Notes: generated by a model from the letters alone, not told the origin. 8,941 nt of DNA from an uncultured Gallionellaceae bacterium (GCA_937873435.1 CALMWM010000259.1:1-8941); one strand, 5' to 3'; numbered from the stretch's first letter, positions 1 through 8,941 are shown. Numbers and translations are program-made.

Positions 1-15
1 CGCAAGATTCATTCC

Positions 16-53
16 AAAAAAATGCCGTTCACTTGGCTTAAGTGAACGGCATT
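16..53 (-). terminator. Rho-independent terminator of the minus-strand lipoprotein operon
   Basis: Two perfectly complementary 14-nt arms (21-34 and 40-53, AATGCCGTTCACTT and its complement) enclose a 5-nt loop at 35-39. Read on the minus strand, the stem runs straight into a T tract, seen as the A run at 16-22 on the plus strand. It lies about 80 nt past the stop codon of the lipoprotein gene, so it most likely ends that operon. The stem is long and perfect, and the T tract is on the correct side for minus-strand transcription. Confidence 0.85.
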
Positions 54-54
54 A

Positions 55-78
55 CTACCTTCGGGTAGCCTTTTTTTT
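55..78 (+). terminator. Short UUCG-tetraloop terminator for a plus-strand gene left of the window
   Basis: CTACC (55-59), a TTCG loop (60-63) and GGTAG (64-68) form a 5-bp hairpin closed by the very stable C(UUCG)G tetraloop, followed by CC and eight T residues (71-78). The polarity fits a plus-strand transcript entering from before position 1. Together with the minus-strand hairpin that ends 2 nt earlier, it makes a convergent terminator pair. The stem is short, so the neighbouring 14-bp hairpin may contribute to termination in both directions. Confidence 0.65.
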
Positions 79-97
79 GCATATCTTCCCTCTCCCC

Positions 98-129
98 CCG
101 CCCCTCTCCCGCAAGTGGGAGAGGGGCGG
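98..129. repeat. GC-rich perfect palindrome (REP-like intergenic repeat)
   Basis: CCGCCCCTCTCCC (98-110) and its exact complement (117-129) flank the 6-nt loop GCAAGT. The palindrome lies between the lipoprotein stop codon (132-134) and the terminator pair and has no T tract of its own. Palindromes built on CTCTCCC/GGGAGAG arms around a short GCAAG-type loop are, to my knowledge, scattered in many copies through proteobacterial genomes. Assigning this one to such a family is inference, because only one copy is in this window. It would also form a hairpin in the 3' end of the lipoprotein mRNA. Confidence 0.6.
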
Positions 130-131
130 AA

Positions 132-626
132 TCAATGAGGCGGTGGCTGGTTGGGCGGCGGCGGGTGCGATGTATCCATTCTCGGTGCCGCCGGCAGGCG
201 CTGGATGGCGTAGCCAGGCAACTGGTTGCCCTTGGCGTACATACATTGCTGGTACGCCATGTCATATAGCCGCTGGGCATCGCGCGCCGAGTAGGCGCCC
301 TGGCTCGATCCCGCCGCGCTGCCGAACAGCAGGCCGGCTGCCGCGCCAGTCGCGGCACCCCGCTGACCGCCGGCCAGCGCGCCTATCGTAGCGCCGACCA
401 CCGTTCCGACTGCTGCGCCGCCGGCAAGATTTTGTGCGGCGACATCGTTGGGGTTGGCGCCTAGCGACTGCTCAGCGTATTGCCGGCAGGTGCGCTCTTC
501 CTGCACGAATAGCTCGAACGGTTTTCCCGGCGCTGGCATGACTGTGACGCGCGGGCCGATAGGCGCGGTGGCGCAGCCGGCCAGAGTGCCCAGCAGCAAG
601 GCTGCGATGATTTTTCTGTTCCGCAT
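132..626 (-). CDS. Glycine-zipper outer-membrane lipoprotein
   Basis: A 164-residue predicted lipoprotein of unknown precise role. A short basic and hydrophobic signal peptide ends in the lipobox L15-A16-G17-C18. Ala at +2 gives no inner-membrane retention signal, so the outer membrane is the expected location. Residues 70-110 carry glycine at exactly every fourth position (G70, G74, G78 and onward to G110; eleven glycines), a textbook glycine zipper as in YMGG-like zipper proteins, expected to pack as a membrane-associated helical hairpin or oligomer. Cys47 and Cys128 flank the zipper and could pair in the periplasm. The tail is proline-rich (PPPPNQPPPH). The ATG at 624-626 is preceded by GGAGG (632-636) at good spacing. 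It is the second gene of an operon, starting 12 nt after the stop of the upstream gene. The family is sure; the function (envelope integrity or stress) is only a guess. Confidence 0.88.
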   Translation of the reverse strand: MRNRKIIAALLLGTLAGCATAPIGPRVTVMPAPGKPFELFVQEERTCRQYAEQSLGANPNDVAAQNLAGGAAVGTVVGATIGALAGGQRGAATGAAAGLLFGSAAGSSQGAYSARDAQRLYDMAYQQCMYAKGNQLPGYAIQRLPAAPRMDTSHPPPPNQPPPH

Positions 627-638
627 GATGGCCTCCGT

Positions 639-1085
639 TTAGTTCGCCGGCACGCCCGGCGGCGTTGCCGGAACTGCTTTCCAGCCGCTCGGGCAGGACG
701 GCACGTAGGGGTAATAAGCCTTGGCCGCTTCGCAGTAATACCAATACTGGACGGGAGCCGGCGCCTCGATCGGCGCGGGTGGCGGTTGGGTTATCGCAGG
801 GGCGGACGGTTGTACCACGACGACCGGAGGCAGGTAAGGATCTGGATAAGGGTAGACCGGGGTCGGGTAAAAATACCAGGCGCCGGCGACTATCCACCAC
901 CAGCCCAGTTCGCCGGCATGGTGCCCGTGGTACCAGTAGCCGCCACGCCAGTGTCCCATGTCGCGGGTGTCGAAATAGCGGATGTCGCCGTGCCAGCGAT
1001 GCCGATCCGCAGAAGCCGGCAGCGCTGTGATTGCGGCCAGAATAGCCGCAATCACAGCGCAGGCCATCGTCTTGGTCAGTTTCAT
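639..1085 (-). CDS. Exported Trp/Tyr/Pro-rich protein with a C-terminal YYC-YYPYV-C-GW motif, function unknown
   Basis: 148 residues. A Sec signal peptide (1-26) with a long Ala/Ile hydrophobic core ends at a clear signal peptidase I site, ASA|D. The mature chain has a His/Trp/Tyr/Gly-rich segment (residues 29-73, including HWRGGYWYHGHH and GWWW), a Pro/Tyr/Val linker (74-112) and a compact C-terminal motif (113-139) WYYC-EAAKA-YYPYV-PSC-PSGW, in which Cys118 and Cys131 could form a disulfide. I recognise this C-terminal pattern from hypothetical exported proteins of beta- and gammaproteobacteria, but no activity is known to me. The ATG is at 1083-1085, with GGAG at 1093-1096 as ribosome binding site. 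It is first in the operon with the zipper lipoprotein, so the pair probably acts in the cell envelope. No convincing promoter could be picked upstream. Confidence 0.85.
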   Translation of the reverse strand: MKLTKTMACAVIAAILAAITALPASADRHRWHGDIRYFDTRDMGHWRGGYWYHGHHAGELGWWWIVAGAWYFYPTPVYPYPDPYLPPVVVVQPSAPAITQPPPAPIEAPAPVQYWYYCEAAKAYYPYVPSCPSGWKAVPATPPGVPAN

Positions 1086-1159
1086 GTTGGTTCTCCAGGC
1101 AATTTACTACATATTAAGAGGTACGACTTAAAGGATAGTTCAGGATTCCGGTTGCCCTT

Positions 1160-1176
1160 GGGATTCTTCGAATCCC
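1160..1176. repeat. 17-bp perfect inverted repeat
   Basis: GGGATTCTTCGAATCCC: 7-bp arms (1160-1166, 1170-1176) around a 3-nt centre. It lies about 75 bp upstream of the start of the minus-strand operon and has no T tract on either side, so it is not a terminator. It could be a repressor or activator operator or a small hairpin. A related unpaired AGGATTCC lies at about 1142. No regulator can be named. Confidence 0.4.
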
Positions 1177-1529
1177 GCTTACCCTTCGTCCAATGTCTCG
1201 ATCTGAGGTGCCGTGGCGATCAACGACAAGACTGGGAAGTGGTTGATTAAAATGTCGTGTGTTGATTTAAGCACGGGTTTGTATCCCGCATTTGTGTAAC
1301 GCGGGAGTATTTGTATCGTTGTGTATCGCCTGCCTGGCCTGGACTATTCTTCAGTCGCCAAACGCAATCATCAAGCCAATGCGATTCTTTTCTTGTTGTT
1401 TCCGGCTGACGGGCTACTCTGAAAGCATCGAAATTCTTGATGGAATCATCGTTATTTTTGTATTCCGTATACTTGTAATATATAGGTCATATAGATAACA
1501 TGCGAATTTCGTCGGGTGGCCGCGGCGGC

Positions 1530-1558
1530 TTGCAGCGGGCGCTGAATATAAATATATC
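1530..1558 (+). promoter_or_regulatory. Possible sigma-70 promoter of nifJ
   Basis: TTGCAG (1530-1535) and TATATC (1553-1558) are 17 bp apart inside an AT-rich patch. The predicted transcript would start near 1565, about 26 nt before the nifJ ATG. The matches are modest (three and four of six), and several other AT-rich combinations exist between 1437 and 1500, so this is only the best-placed candidate. Confidence 0.25.
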
Positions 1559-1590
1559 TGGTTGTTCTAATACACTTCGAGAGGTTCCTG

Positions 1591-5166
<3,576 letters not shown>

Positions 5167-5200
5167 CCCGGAGAACCCTTTCTTAAATCGCAGAAAACCG

Positions 5201-5233
5201 ACGCCGCACGGGAAACCGTGCGGCGTTTTTTTT
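5201..5233 (+). terminator. Strong rho-independent terminator of nifJ
   Basis: ACGCCGCACGG (5201-5211) pairs perfectly with 5216-5226 around a GAAA tetraloop (5212-5215), and eight T residues follow (5226-5233). It sits about 35 nt after the nifJ stop codon. It should isolate nifJ from the receptor genes downstream. Confidence 0.95.
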
Positions 5234-5275
5234 CACGCCAGGCTCGTCGTGCCGAGCAGGTACATGTCAATTCCG

Positions 5276-5327
5276 TTGACCTGCATCAACCATCTCTCTT
5301 ACCAGGCAATGGATTCGGTGGCATAAT
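5276..5327 (+). promoter_or_regulatory. FNR/CRP-type operator and extended -10 promoter of receptor 1
   Basis: TTGAC-CTGC-ATCAA (5276-5289) matches the FNR consensus TTGAT-N4-ATCAA at nine of ten defined positions. TTACCA (5299-5304) and CATAAT (5322-5327) are 17 bp apart, and TGG just before the -10 (5319-5321) supplies an extended -10. Transcription would begin near 5334, with a leader of about 70 nt. The operator centre lies 39.5 bp upstream of the first base of the -10, the same distance as in front of receptor 2. A second palindrome, GTCAA-N5-TTGAC (5266-5280), overlaps the left half-site. The exact regulator (FNR, ANR, DNR or CRP type) cannot be told from the site alone. Confidence 0.6.
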
Positions 5328-5348
5328 CCCCTCGTTTTTCAGAAATCC

Positions 5349-5367
5349 CACACGCGATGAGCGTGTG
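5349..5367 (+). repeat. Leader hairpin upstream of receptor 1
   Basis: CACACGC (5349-5355) and GCGTGTG (5361-5367) form a perfect 7-bp stem with a GATGA loop. It lies between the predicted transcription start and the ATG at 5403 and is not followed by a T tract. The leader of receptor 2 is about 33 nt shorter and lacks it. It could affect mRNA stability or translation, or bind a protein as DNA; no known riboswitch fold is recognisable. Confidence 0.4.
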
Positions 5368-5402
5368 CCACCCCATAGAAAAATAACGCCAATAACCACC
5401 GA

Positions 5403-7424
5403 ATGCCGCGTCCATTATCGCTTTCCGCTTTCCTGGCTTCCCTCGCGTCGTGTTGTCTTGCCGTTGCTCCAGCGGTTGCCGCAGATGGCGTGCGGCAACT
5501 CGCCGATTTTTCGCTGGAACAGTTGATGGATGTGAGCGTCGAAGTCACCTCGGTGGGGCGCAAGGCGCAAAAGTTGGCGGATGCGGCTGCCGCCGTTTAT
5601 GTGATCACCCAGGAAGATATCCGTCTCTCCGGCTTGACCAGTCTCCCCGAGCTGTTGCGCATGGCTCCGGGTTTGCAGGTGGCGCAGATCGACGGCTCTA
5701 CCTGGGCAATCGGCAGCCGCGGTTTCAGCGGACGTTACAGCAACAAGCTGTTGGTGCAACTCGACGGGCGCACCCTGTACACCCCGACTTTTTCCGGCGT
5801 TTACTGGGATGCCCAAGACGTGGTGCTGGAGGACATCGACAGGATAGAGGTGATCCGCGGTCCCGGCGGCACGTTGTGGGGGGCGAATGCGGTCAACGGG
5901 GTGATCAGCATCACTACCAAGTCCGCGGCGGCAACTCAGGGCGGGCTGGCGAGTGCCGGCGCCGGCAATTACGAGCGCCAGGGGACGGTGCGCTACGGCG
6001 GCGAGATTGGGGGAACCGGTCACTTCCGCCTCTATGCCAAGAACTCCGCTTATGACAACTTTCCGCGCGACGACGGTTCGACCGCACACGACCAGCGAAA
6101 CATGCAGAGCGCCGGTTTCCGCGCGGACTGGGCGCTGGCCGGCGGGGATGCGGTTACGGCGCAAGGCGATGCCTACGACGGGAATTCGGATTATTCCGCC
6201 CGTTATATCCAGTTGGCGCCGCCCGCCGCCATTCCCCAGGACTTTGGCAATACGCTGAAAGGAAACAATCTGCTGTTGCGCTGGAAGCACGTGCAGTCGG
6301 CCAGTTCGGAATGGTCGCTGCAATTCTTCTACGACGCATACCAACGGCAGGACGTAAAACTCGGCGAGAAGCGGGAGACCTACGATGTGGATTTCCAGCA
6401 TCGCCAGGTGTGGGCGGAAAAGCACGACATCGTGTGGGGGCTGGGCTGGCGCCGGACGAGCGACGACATGGAAGACAAATTCCATTACTCGTTTTCCCCC
6501 CTGGCGCAGCGCGACGACATTGCCAGCGCTTTCGTTCAGGATGAAATCGCGCTCGCCAAGGATAGCGTCTATCTGGTCGTGGGCACCAAATTCGAGCACA
6601 ACGGACACACCGGGCTCGAACACCAGCCCAATTTGCGCCTGCGCTGGAAAATCGACGAACGGCAGACTGGCTGGGCGGCGGTGTCGCGCGCGGTACGTAC
6701 CCCGGCGCGCTCCGATTTGGACGTTGCGATCAATTACGACGCGTTTCCCGGAGACCGGCGCAGCGGCGGTTTGCCCTATCTGGTACGGATCGTGGGCAAC
6801 CCGGAGATGCAAGCCGAGACGCTGCTGGCCTATGAGGCGGGTTACCGCGCGCGGCCTTCCGAGCTGATTTCCGTGGATGCGACCGTTTTTTACAACGAAT
6901 ACGACCGCCTCATGACCTTCGACCCCGCCGCGCCATTTTTCGAGGCAGGGCCGCCGGCGCGGGTGGTCGTGCCGCTGCAATTCCAGAACAAGGCGAGCGG
7001 CACCAGCCAAGGCCTGGAATTGTCGGGCAGTTGGCAACCGTCGAAAAAATGGACTTTCAAGGCCGGCTATTCCTGGATGACATCGCATATCCGGCTCGAT
7101 CCGGGCAGCGGCGATACCTTGACCGAGTCCAGGAACGGCTGGGTGCCGCGCCAGCAGTTGCAGTTCTTCGCCCGTCACGCGCTCGACAGCAAAACCGATC
7201 TGAGCGCTTCGCTGTATTATGTGGACAAGTTGCCGAGCCAGAATGTCGCCGCCTATACCCGCCTGGATATCCGCTGGGGCTGGCGACCGCGGCGCGATCT
7301 GGAATTCAGTCTGGCGGCGCGCAACCTGCTGGATGGCCAGCATCCTGAATTCGTCACGTTCGAAGGGCCGAGGAACAGCGAGGCACCGCGTAGCATTTAT
7401 GGTGGCGCAACGTGGCGGTTTTGA
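5403..7424 (+). CDS. TonB-dependent outer-membrane receptor, substrate unknown (receptor 1)
   Basis: 673 residues. It is a 22-strand beta-barrel importer type that takes up a ligand using energy from TonB-ExbB-ExbD. The signal peptide is about 1-26 (AVA|AD). The family-specific SLEQLMDVSVEVTSV segment (37-51) includes a plausible TonB box in VEVTSV. The plug domain is about 60-172, with RGFSGRYSNKLLV, LDGRTLYTP and the conserved RGPGGTLWGANAVNG (152-166). The barrel follows to the end and finishes with the outer-membrane signature aromatic residue (GGATWRF). An in-frame stop at 5376 leaves ATG 5403 as the only usual start codon, yet no Shine-Dalgarno sequence precedes it. The gene has its own promoter with an FNR-type site. 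It is closely related to the next gene, so the pair arose by tandem duplication. The family resembles vitamin, haem or siderophore receptors only in general architecture; I cannot name the ligand. Confidence 0.95.
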   Translation: MPRPLSLSAFLASLASCCLAVAPAVAADGVRQLADFSLEQLMDVSVEVTSVGRKAQKLADAAAAVYVITQEDIRLSGLTSLPELLRMAPGLQVAQIDGSTWAIGSRGFSGRYSNKLLVQLDGRTLYTPTFSGVYWDAQDVVLEDIDRIEVIRGPGGTLWGANAVNGVISITTKSAAATQGGLASAGAGNYERQGTVRYGGEIGGTGHFRLYAKNSAYDNFPRDDGSTAHDQRNMQSAGFRADWALAGGDAVTAQGDAYDGNSDYSARYIQLAPPAAIPQDFGNTLKGNNLLLRWKHVQSASSEWSLQFFYDAYQRQDVKLGEKRETYDVDFQHRQVWAEKHDIVWGLGWRRTSDDMEDKFHYSFSPLAQRDDIASAFVQDEIALAKDSVYLVVGTKFEHNGHTGLEHQPNLRLRWKIDERQTGWAAVSRAVRTPARSDLDVAINYDAFPGDRRSGGLPYLVRIVGNPEMQAETLLAYEAGYRARPSELISVDATVFYNEYDRLMTFDPAAPFFEAGPPARVVVPLQFQNKASGTSQGLELSGSWQPSKKWTFKAGYSWMTSHIRLDPGSGDTLTESRNGWVPRQQLQFFARHALDSKTDLSASLYYVDKLPSQNVAAYTRLDIRWGWRPRRDLEFSLAARNLLDGQHPEFVTFEGPRNSEAPRSIYGGATWRF

Positions 7425-7451
7425 GCAAGCATGTGTTTAGCTGGATTTTTG

Positions 7452-7503
7452 TTGATCTGCATCAAGCAAGCTGCTTACGGTATGGTGCTTTTGATGGCAT
7501 ACT
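7452..7503 (+). promoter_or_regulatory. Perfect FNR-type operator and extended -10 promoter of receptor 2
   Basis: TTGAT-CTGC-ATCAA (7452-7465) matches the FNR consensus at all ten defined positions. TTACGG (7475-7480) and CATACT (7498-7503) are 17 bp apart, and TGG (7495-7497) gives an extended -10. The layout is base-for-base parallel to the region before receptor 1: by manual count 33 of 52 positions agree, concentrated in the operator, the TTAC block and the -10 block, while the spacers have diverged. The predicted start near 7510 gives a leader of about 36 nt to ATG 7546. No terminator separates receptor 1 from this promoter, so some read-through is possible. Confidence 0.7.
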
Positions 7504-7545
7504 TGCCGCCGAATCGTCATGAACCCGGTTACCCCAAATCCCCGA

Positions 7546-8941
7546 ATGTCACGCTTGCGCTTTTTTTCTTGCCTGCTGTTGCTGGCAGCAGGTTGTTCCG
7601 CCGCTTTCCCCGATGCGCAGGCCGCTAACGGTACGTCGCTTGCCGATTATTCACTGGAACAGTTGATGGATGTCAGCGTGGAGGTCACCTCGGCGGCGCG
7701 CAAGCCGCAGAAGCTGGAGGATACCGCCGCAGCCATCTATGTGATCAGCGCGGAAGACATCCGCCGTTCCGGCATGACCAGCATCCCGGAGTTGCTGCGC
7801 ATGGCGCCAGGCATACAGGTGGCGCAGATCGACGGCTCCACCTGGGCGATCAGCAGCCGTGGCTTCAACGGCAAGAATAGCGACAACCTGCTGGTGCTGC
7901 TGGACGGGCGTATCCTGTATTCGCCGACCTTCTCCGGCGTTTACTGGGATTCCCACGACGTGGTGCTGGAGGACGTGGAGCGCATCGAGGTGGTTCGCGG
8001 CCCCGGCGGTACGTTGTGGGGGGCGAACGCGGTCAACGGGGTGATCAATATCATCTCCAAGCCTGCCGCGGCGACTCAGGGCGGCTTGGCGAGTCTGGGC
8101 GGCGGCACCATCGACCGCCAGGGAACCGTGCGCTACGGCGGAAAACTCGGAGAAACCGGGCATTTCCGGGTATACGCCAAACGTATGCTTCAGGACGATT
8201 TCCAGTTGGCCTCGGGAGCGCAGGCGCATGACCGGCAGGATCTGGGTACCGCCGGGTTCCGCGCCGATTGGGCGCTGGCCGGCGGAAACTCGCTGACCGT
8301 GCAGGGCGACGCCTACAACGGCAGTTCCGACCGCCGCGGCTCGGCGATCTCGTTTGCGCCTCCCGCCAATATTCCCATCGGCTACACCACCGACATCGAG
8401 GGTGCCAACCTGCTGCTGCGCTGGAAACGCGCGCTTTCTGCCACCTCGGAATGGGCGCTGCAGTTCTACCGCGACACTTACGAGCGGCGCTACACCAATC
8501 TGGGCGAACGACGCAGTACTTACGATCTGGATTTCCAGTATCGTTTCCTGTGGGAAAACGATCATGACGTCGTATGGGGACTCGGCTATCGCCAGACCAG
8601 CGACCGGATGGACAACACCTTCGTTGTCTCCTACCTGCCGTCGAGCCGCACCGATAGCACTCTCAGCGCCTTCTTCCAGGACGAGATCGCGCTGGAGCGG
8701 GACAAGTGGTACCTGACGCTGGGTTCGAAGTTCGAGCATAACAATTATTCCGGTTTCGAATCTCAGCCCAACCTGCGCCTGCGCTGGAAAATCGATGAGC
8801 GGCACACCGCCTGGGCGGCGGTATCCCGCGCGGTGCACGTGCCTTCCCGAACCGACGAGGATGCCAGCATCGTCGCAACGGTATTTCCGGGAACGGCTGG
8901 CCGTGCCAACGTGATGCAATTGCTCGGCAACCCGGAAGTAC
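7546..8941 (+). CDS. TonB-dependent outer-membrane receptor, paralogue of receptor 1 (receptor 2, cut by window end)
   Basis: The frame is open to the last base; 465 residues are visible and roughly 200 should follow beyond the window. The signal peptide is about residues 1-26 (DAQA|AN). SLEQLMDVSVEVTSA (36-50) carries the probable TonB box. The plug has SRGFNGKNSDNLLV, LDGRILYSPTFSGVYWD and RGPGGTLWGANAVNG (151-165), and the first part of the barrel follows. ATG 7546 is preferred because it aligns with the start of receptor 1 (both preceded by CCGA) and gives a normal signal peptide. The alternative ATG 7519 adds nine residues and lies only about 9 nt from the predicted transcript start; an in-frame stop at 7492 bounds both. 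Neither has a Shine-Dalgarno sequence. The signal peptide contains LLAAGC, which resembles a lipobox. The ligand is unknown. Confidence 0.93.
   Translation, partial: MSRLRFFSCLLLLAAGCSAAFPDAQAANGTSLADYSLEQLMDVSVEVTSAARKPQKLEDTAAAIYVISAEDIRRSGMTSIPELLRMAPGIQVAQIDGSTWAISSRGFNGKNSDNLLVLLDGRILYSPTFSGVYWDSHDVVLEDVERIEVVRGPGGTLWGANAVNGVINIISKPAAATQGGLASLGGGTIDRQGTVRYGGKLGETGHFRVYAKRMLQDDFQLASGAQAHDRQDLGTAGFRADWALAGGNSLTVQGDAYNGSSDRRGSAISFAPPANIPIGYTTDIEGANLLLRWKRALSATSEWALQFYRDTYERRYTNLGERRSTYDLDFQYRFLWENDHDVVWGLGYRQTSDRMDNTFVVSYLPSSRTDSTLSAFFQDEIALERDKWYLTLGSKFEHNNYSGFESQPNLRLRWKIDERHTAWAAVSRAVHVPSRTDEDASIVATVFPGTAGRANVMQLLGNPEV

Larger units (their letters stand above)
1086..1590. other. 505-bp AT-rich divergent intergenic region without a credible gene
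   Basis: This separates the minus-strand envelope operon from nifJ. From about 1240 to 1500 the base composition is much richer in A+T than the coding DNA on either side. The only open stretch (1292-1498, TTG start) has no ribosome binding site and no recognisable protein features. Inverted repeats seen are 1160-1176 and 1284-1306 (TCCCGC / GCGGGA, 11-nt loop); neither has a T tract. TTGAT half-sites occur at 1243, 1262 and 1437, but none forms a full FNR site. The region could hold regulatory sequence for either direction, or a small RNA, but nothing in it is decisive. Confidence 0.6.

Noticed and set aside
665..1250. Plus-strand frames at 665-1030 and 786-1250
   Set aside because: They are antisense to the exported aromatic-rich protein, which has a signal peptide, a ribosome binding site and operon context.
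1437..1449. Possible FNR site upstream of nifJ, TTGAT-GGA-ATCAT
   Set aside because: The spacer is three bases instead of four and the last base is wrong, so it does not fit the fixed geometry of the FNR dimer.
1292..1498. 68-codon frame with a hydrophobic C-terminal half in the intergenic region
   Set aside because: It has a TTG start, no Shine-Dalgarno sequence and AT-rich composition, and I recognise no family. Its hydrophobicity follows from the T-rich DNA.
1517..1534. Possible sigma-54 promoter upstream of nifJ (TGGC ... TTGCA)
   Set aside because: Twelve bases separate the GG and GC elements instead of the required ten, and the -24 element lacks its usual CAC. It does not support nitrogen-type control of nifJ.
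7464..7476. Small inverted repeat AAGCA-AGC-TGCTT as a terminator after receptor 1
   Set aside because: The arms are only 5 bp, no T tract follows, and it falls inside the receptor 2 promoter just after the operator.

Overview
The window is GC-rich proteobacterial DNA. Gene style, outer-membrane receptors, lipoprotein signals and FNR-type operators all fit a Gram-negative organism. I favour a betaproteobacterium, possibly near the Nitrosomonadales/Gallionellaceae group of facultative or low-oxygen chemolithotrophs, but that placement is an inference from protein style and not proven by any single marker.

Layout. Positions 1-131 hold two back-to-back terminators (one per strand) and a GC-rich palindromic repeat. 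A minus-strand two-gene operon follows (1085 to 132): an exported Trp/Tyr/Pro-rich protein of unknown function, then an outer-membrane lipoprotein with a long glycine zipper. Both genes have good ribosome binding sites and share the minus-strand terminator at 16-53. Positions 1086-1590 form a 505-bp AT-rich divergent intergenic region with no credible gene. Next, on the plus strand, is nifJ (1591-5166), a complete single-chain pyruvate:ferredoxin/flavodoxin oxidoreductase with every expected thiamine-diphosphate and iron-sulfur ligand. It is closed by a strong terminator (5201-5233). Two tandem paralogous TonB-dependent outer-membrane receptors then follow: one complete (5403-7424) and one cut by the window end (7546-8941).

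How it fits together. PFOR is an oxygen-sensitive enzyme that connects pyruvate/acetyl-CoA with low-potential ferredoxin or flavodoxin. The main discovery-type signal is in front of the two receptors. Each has an FNR/CRP-type operator (TTGAC-CTGC-ATCAA and the perfect TTGAT-CTGC-ATCAA), followed at exactly the same distance by a matching -35-like TTAC and an extended -10 (TGG-CATAAT / TGG-CATACT). The tandem receptors therefore look individually controlled by oxygen or redox state rather than by a Fur box, which I did not find. This suggests that import of some unidentified substrate is tuned to low oxygen. Neither receptor has a recognisable Shine-Dalgarno sequence. I see no CRISPR, tRNA, rRNA, insertion sequence or phage gene here.
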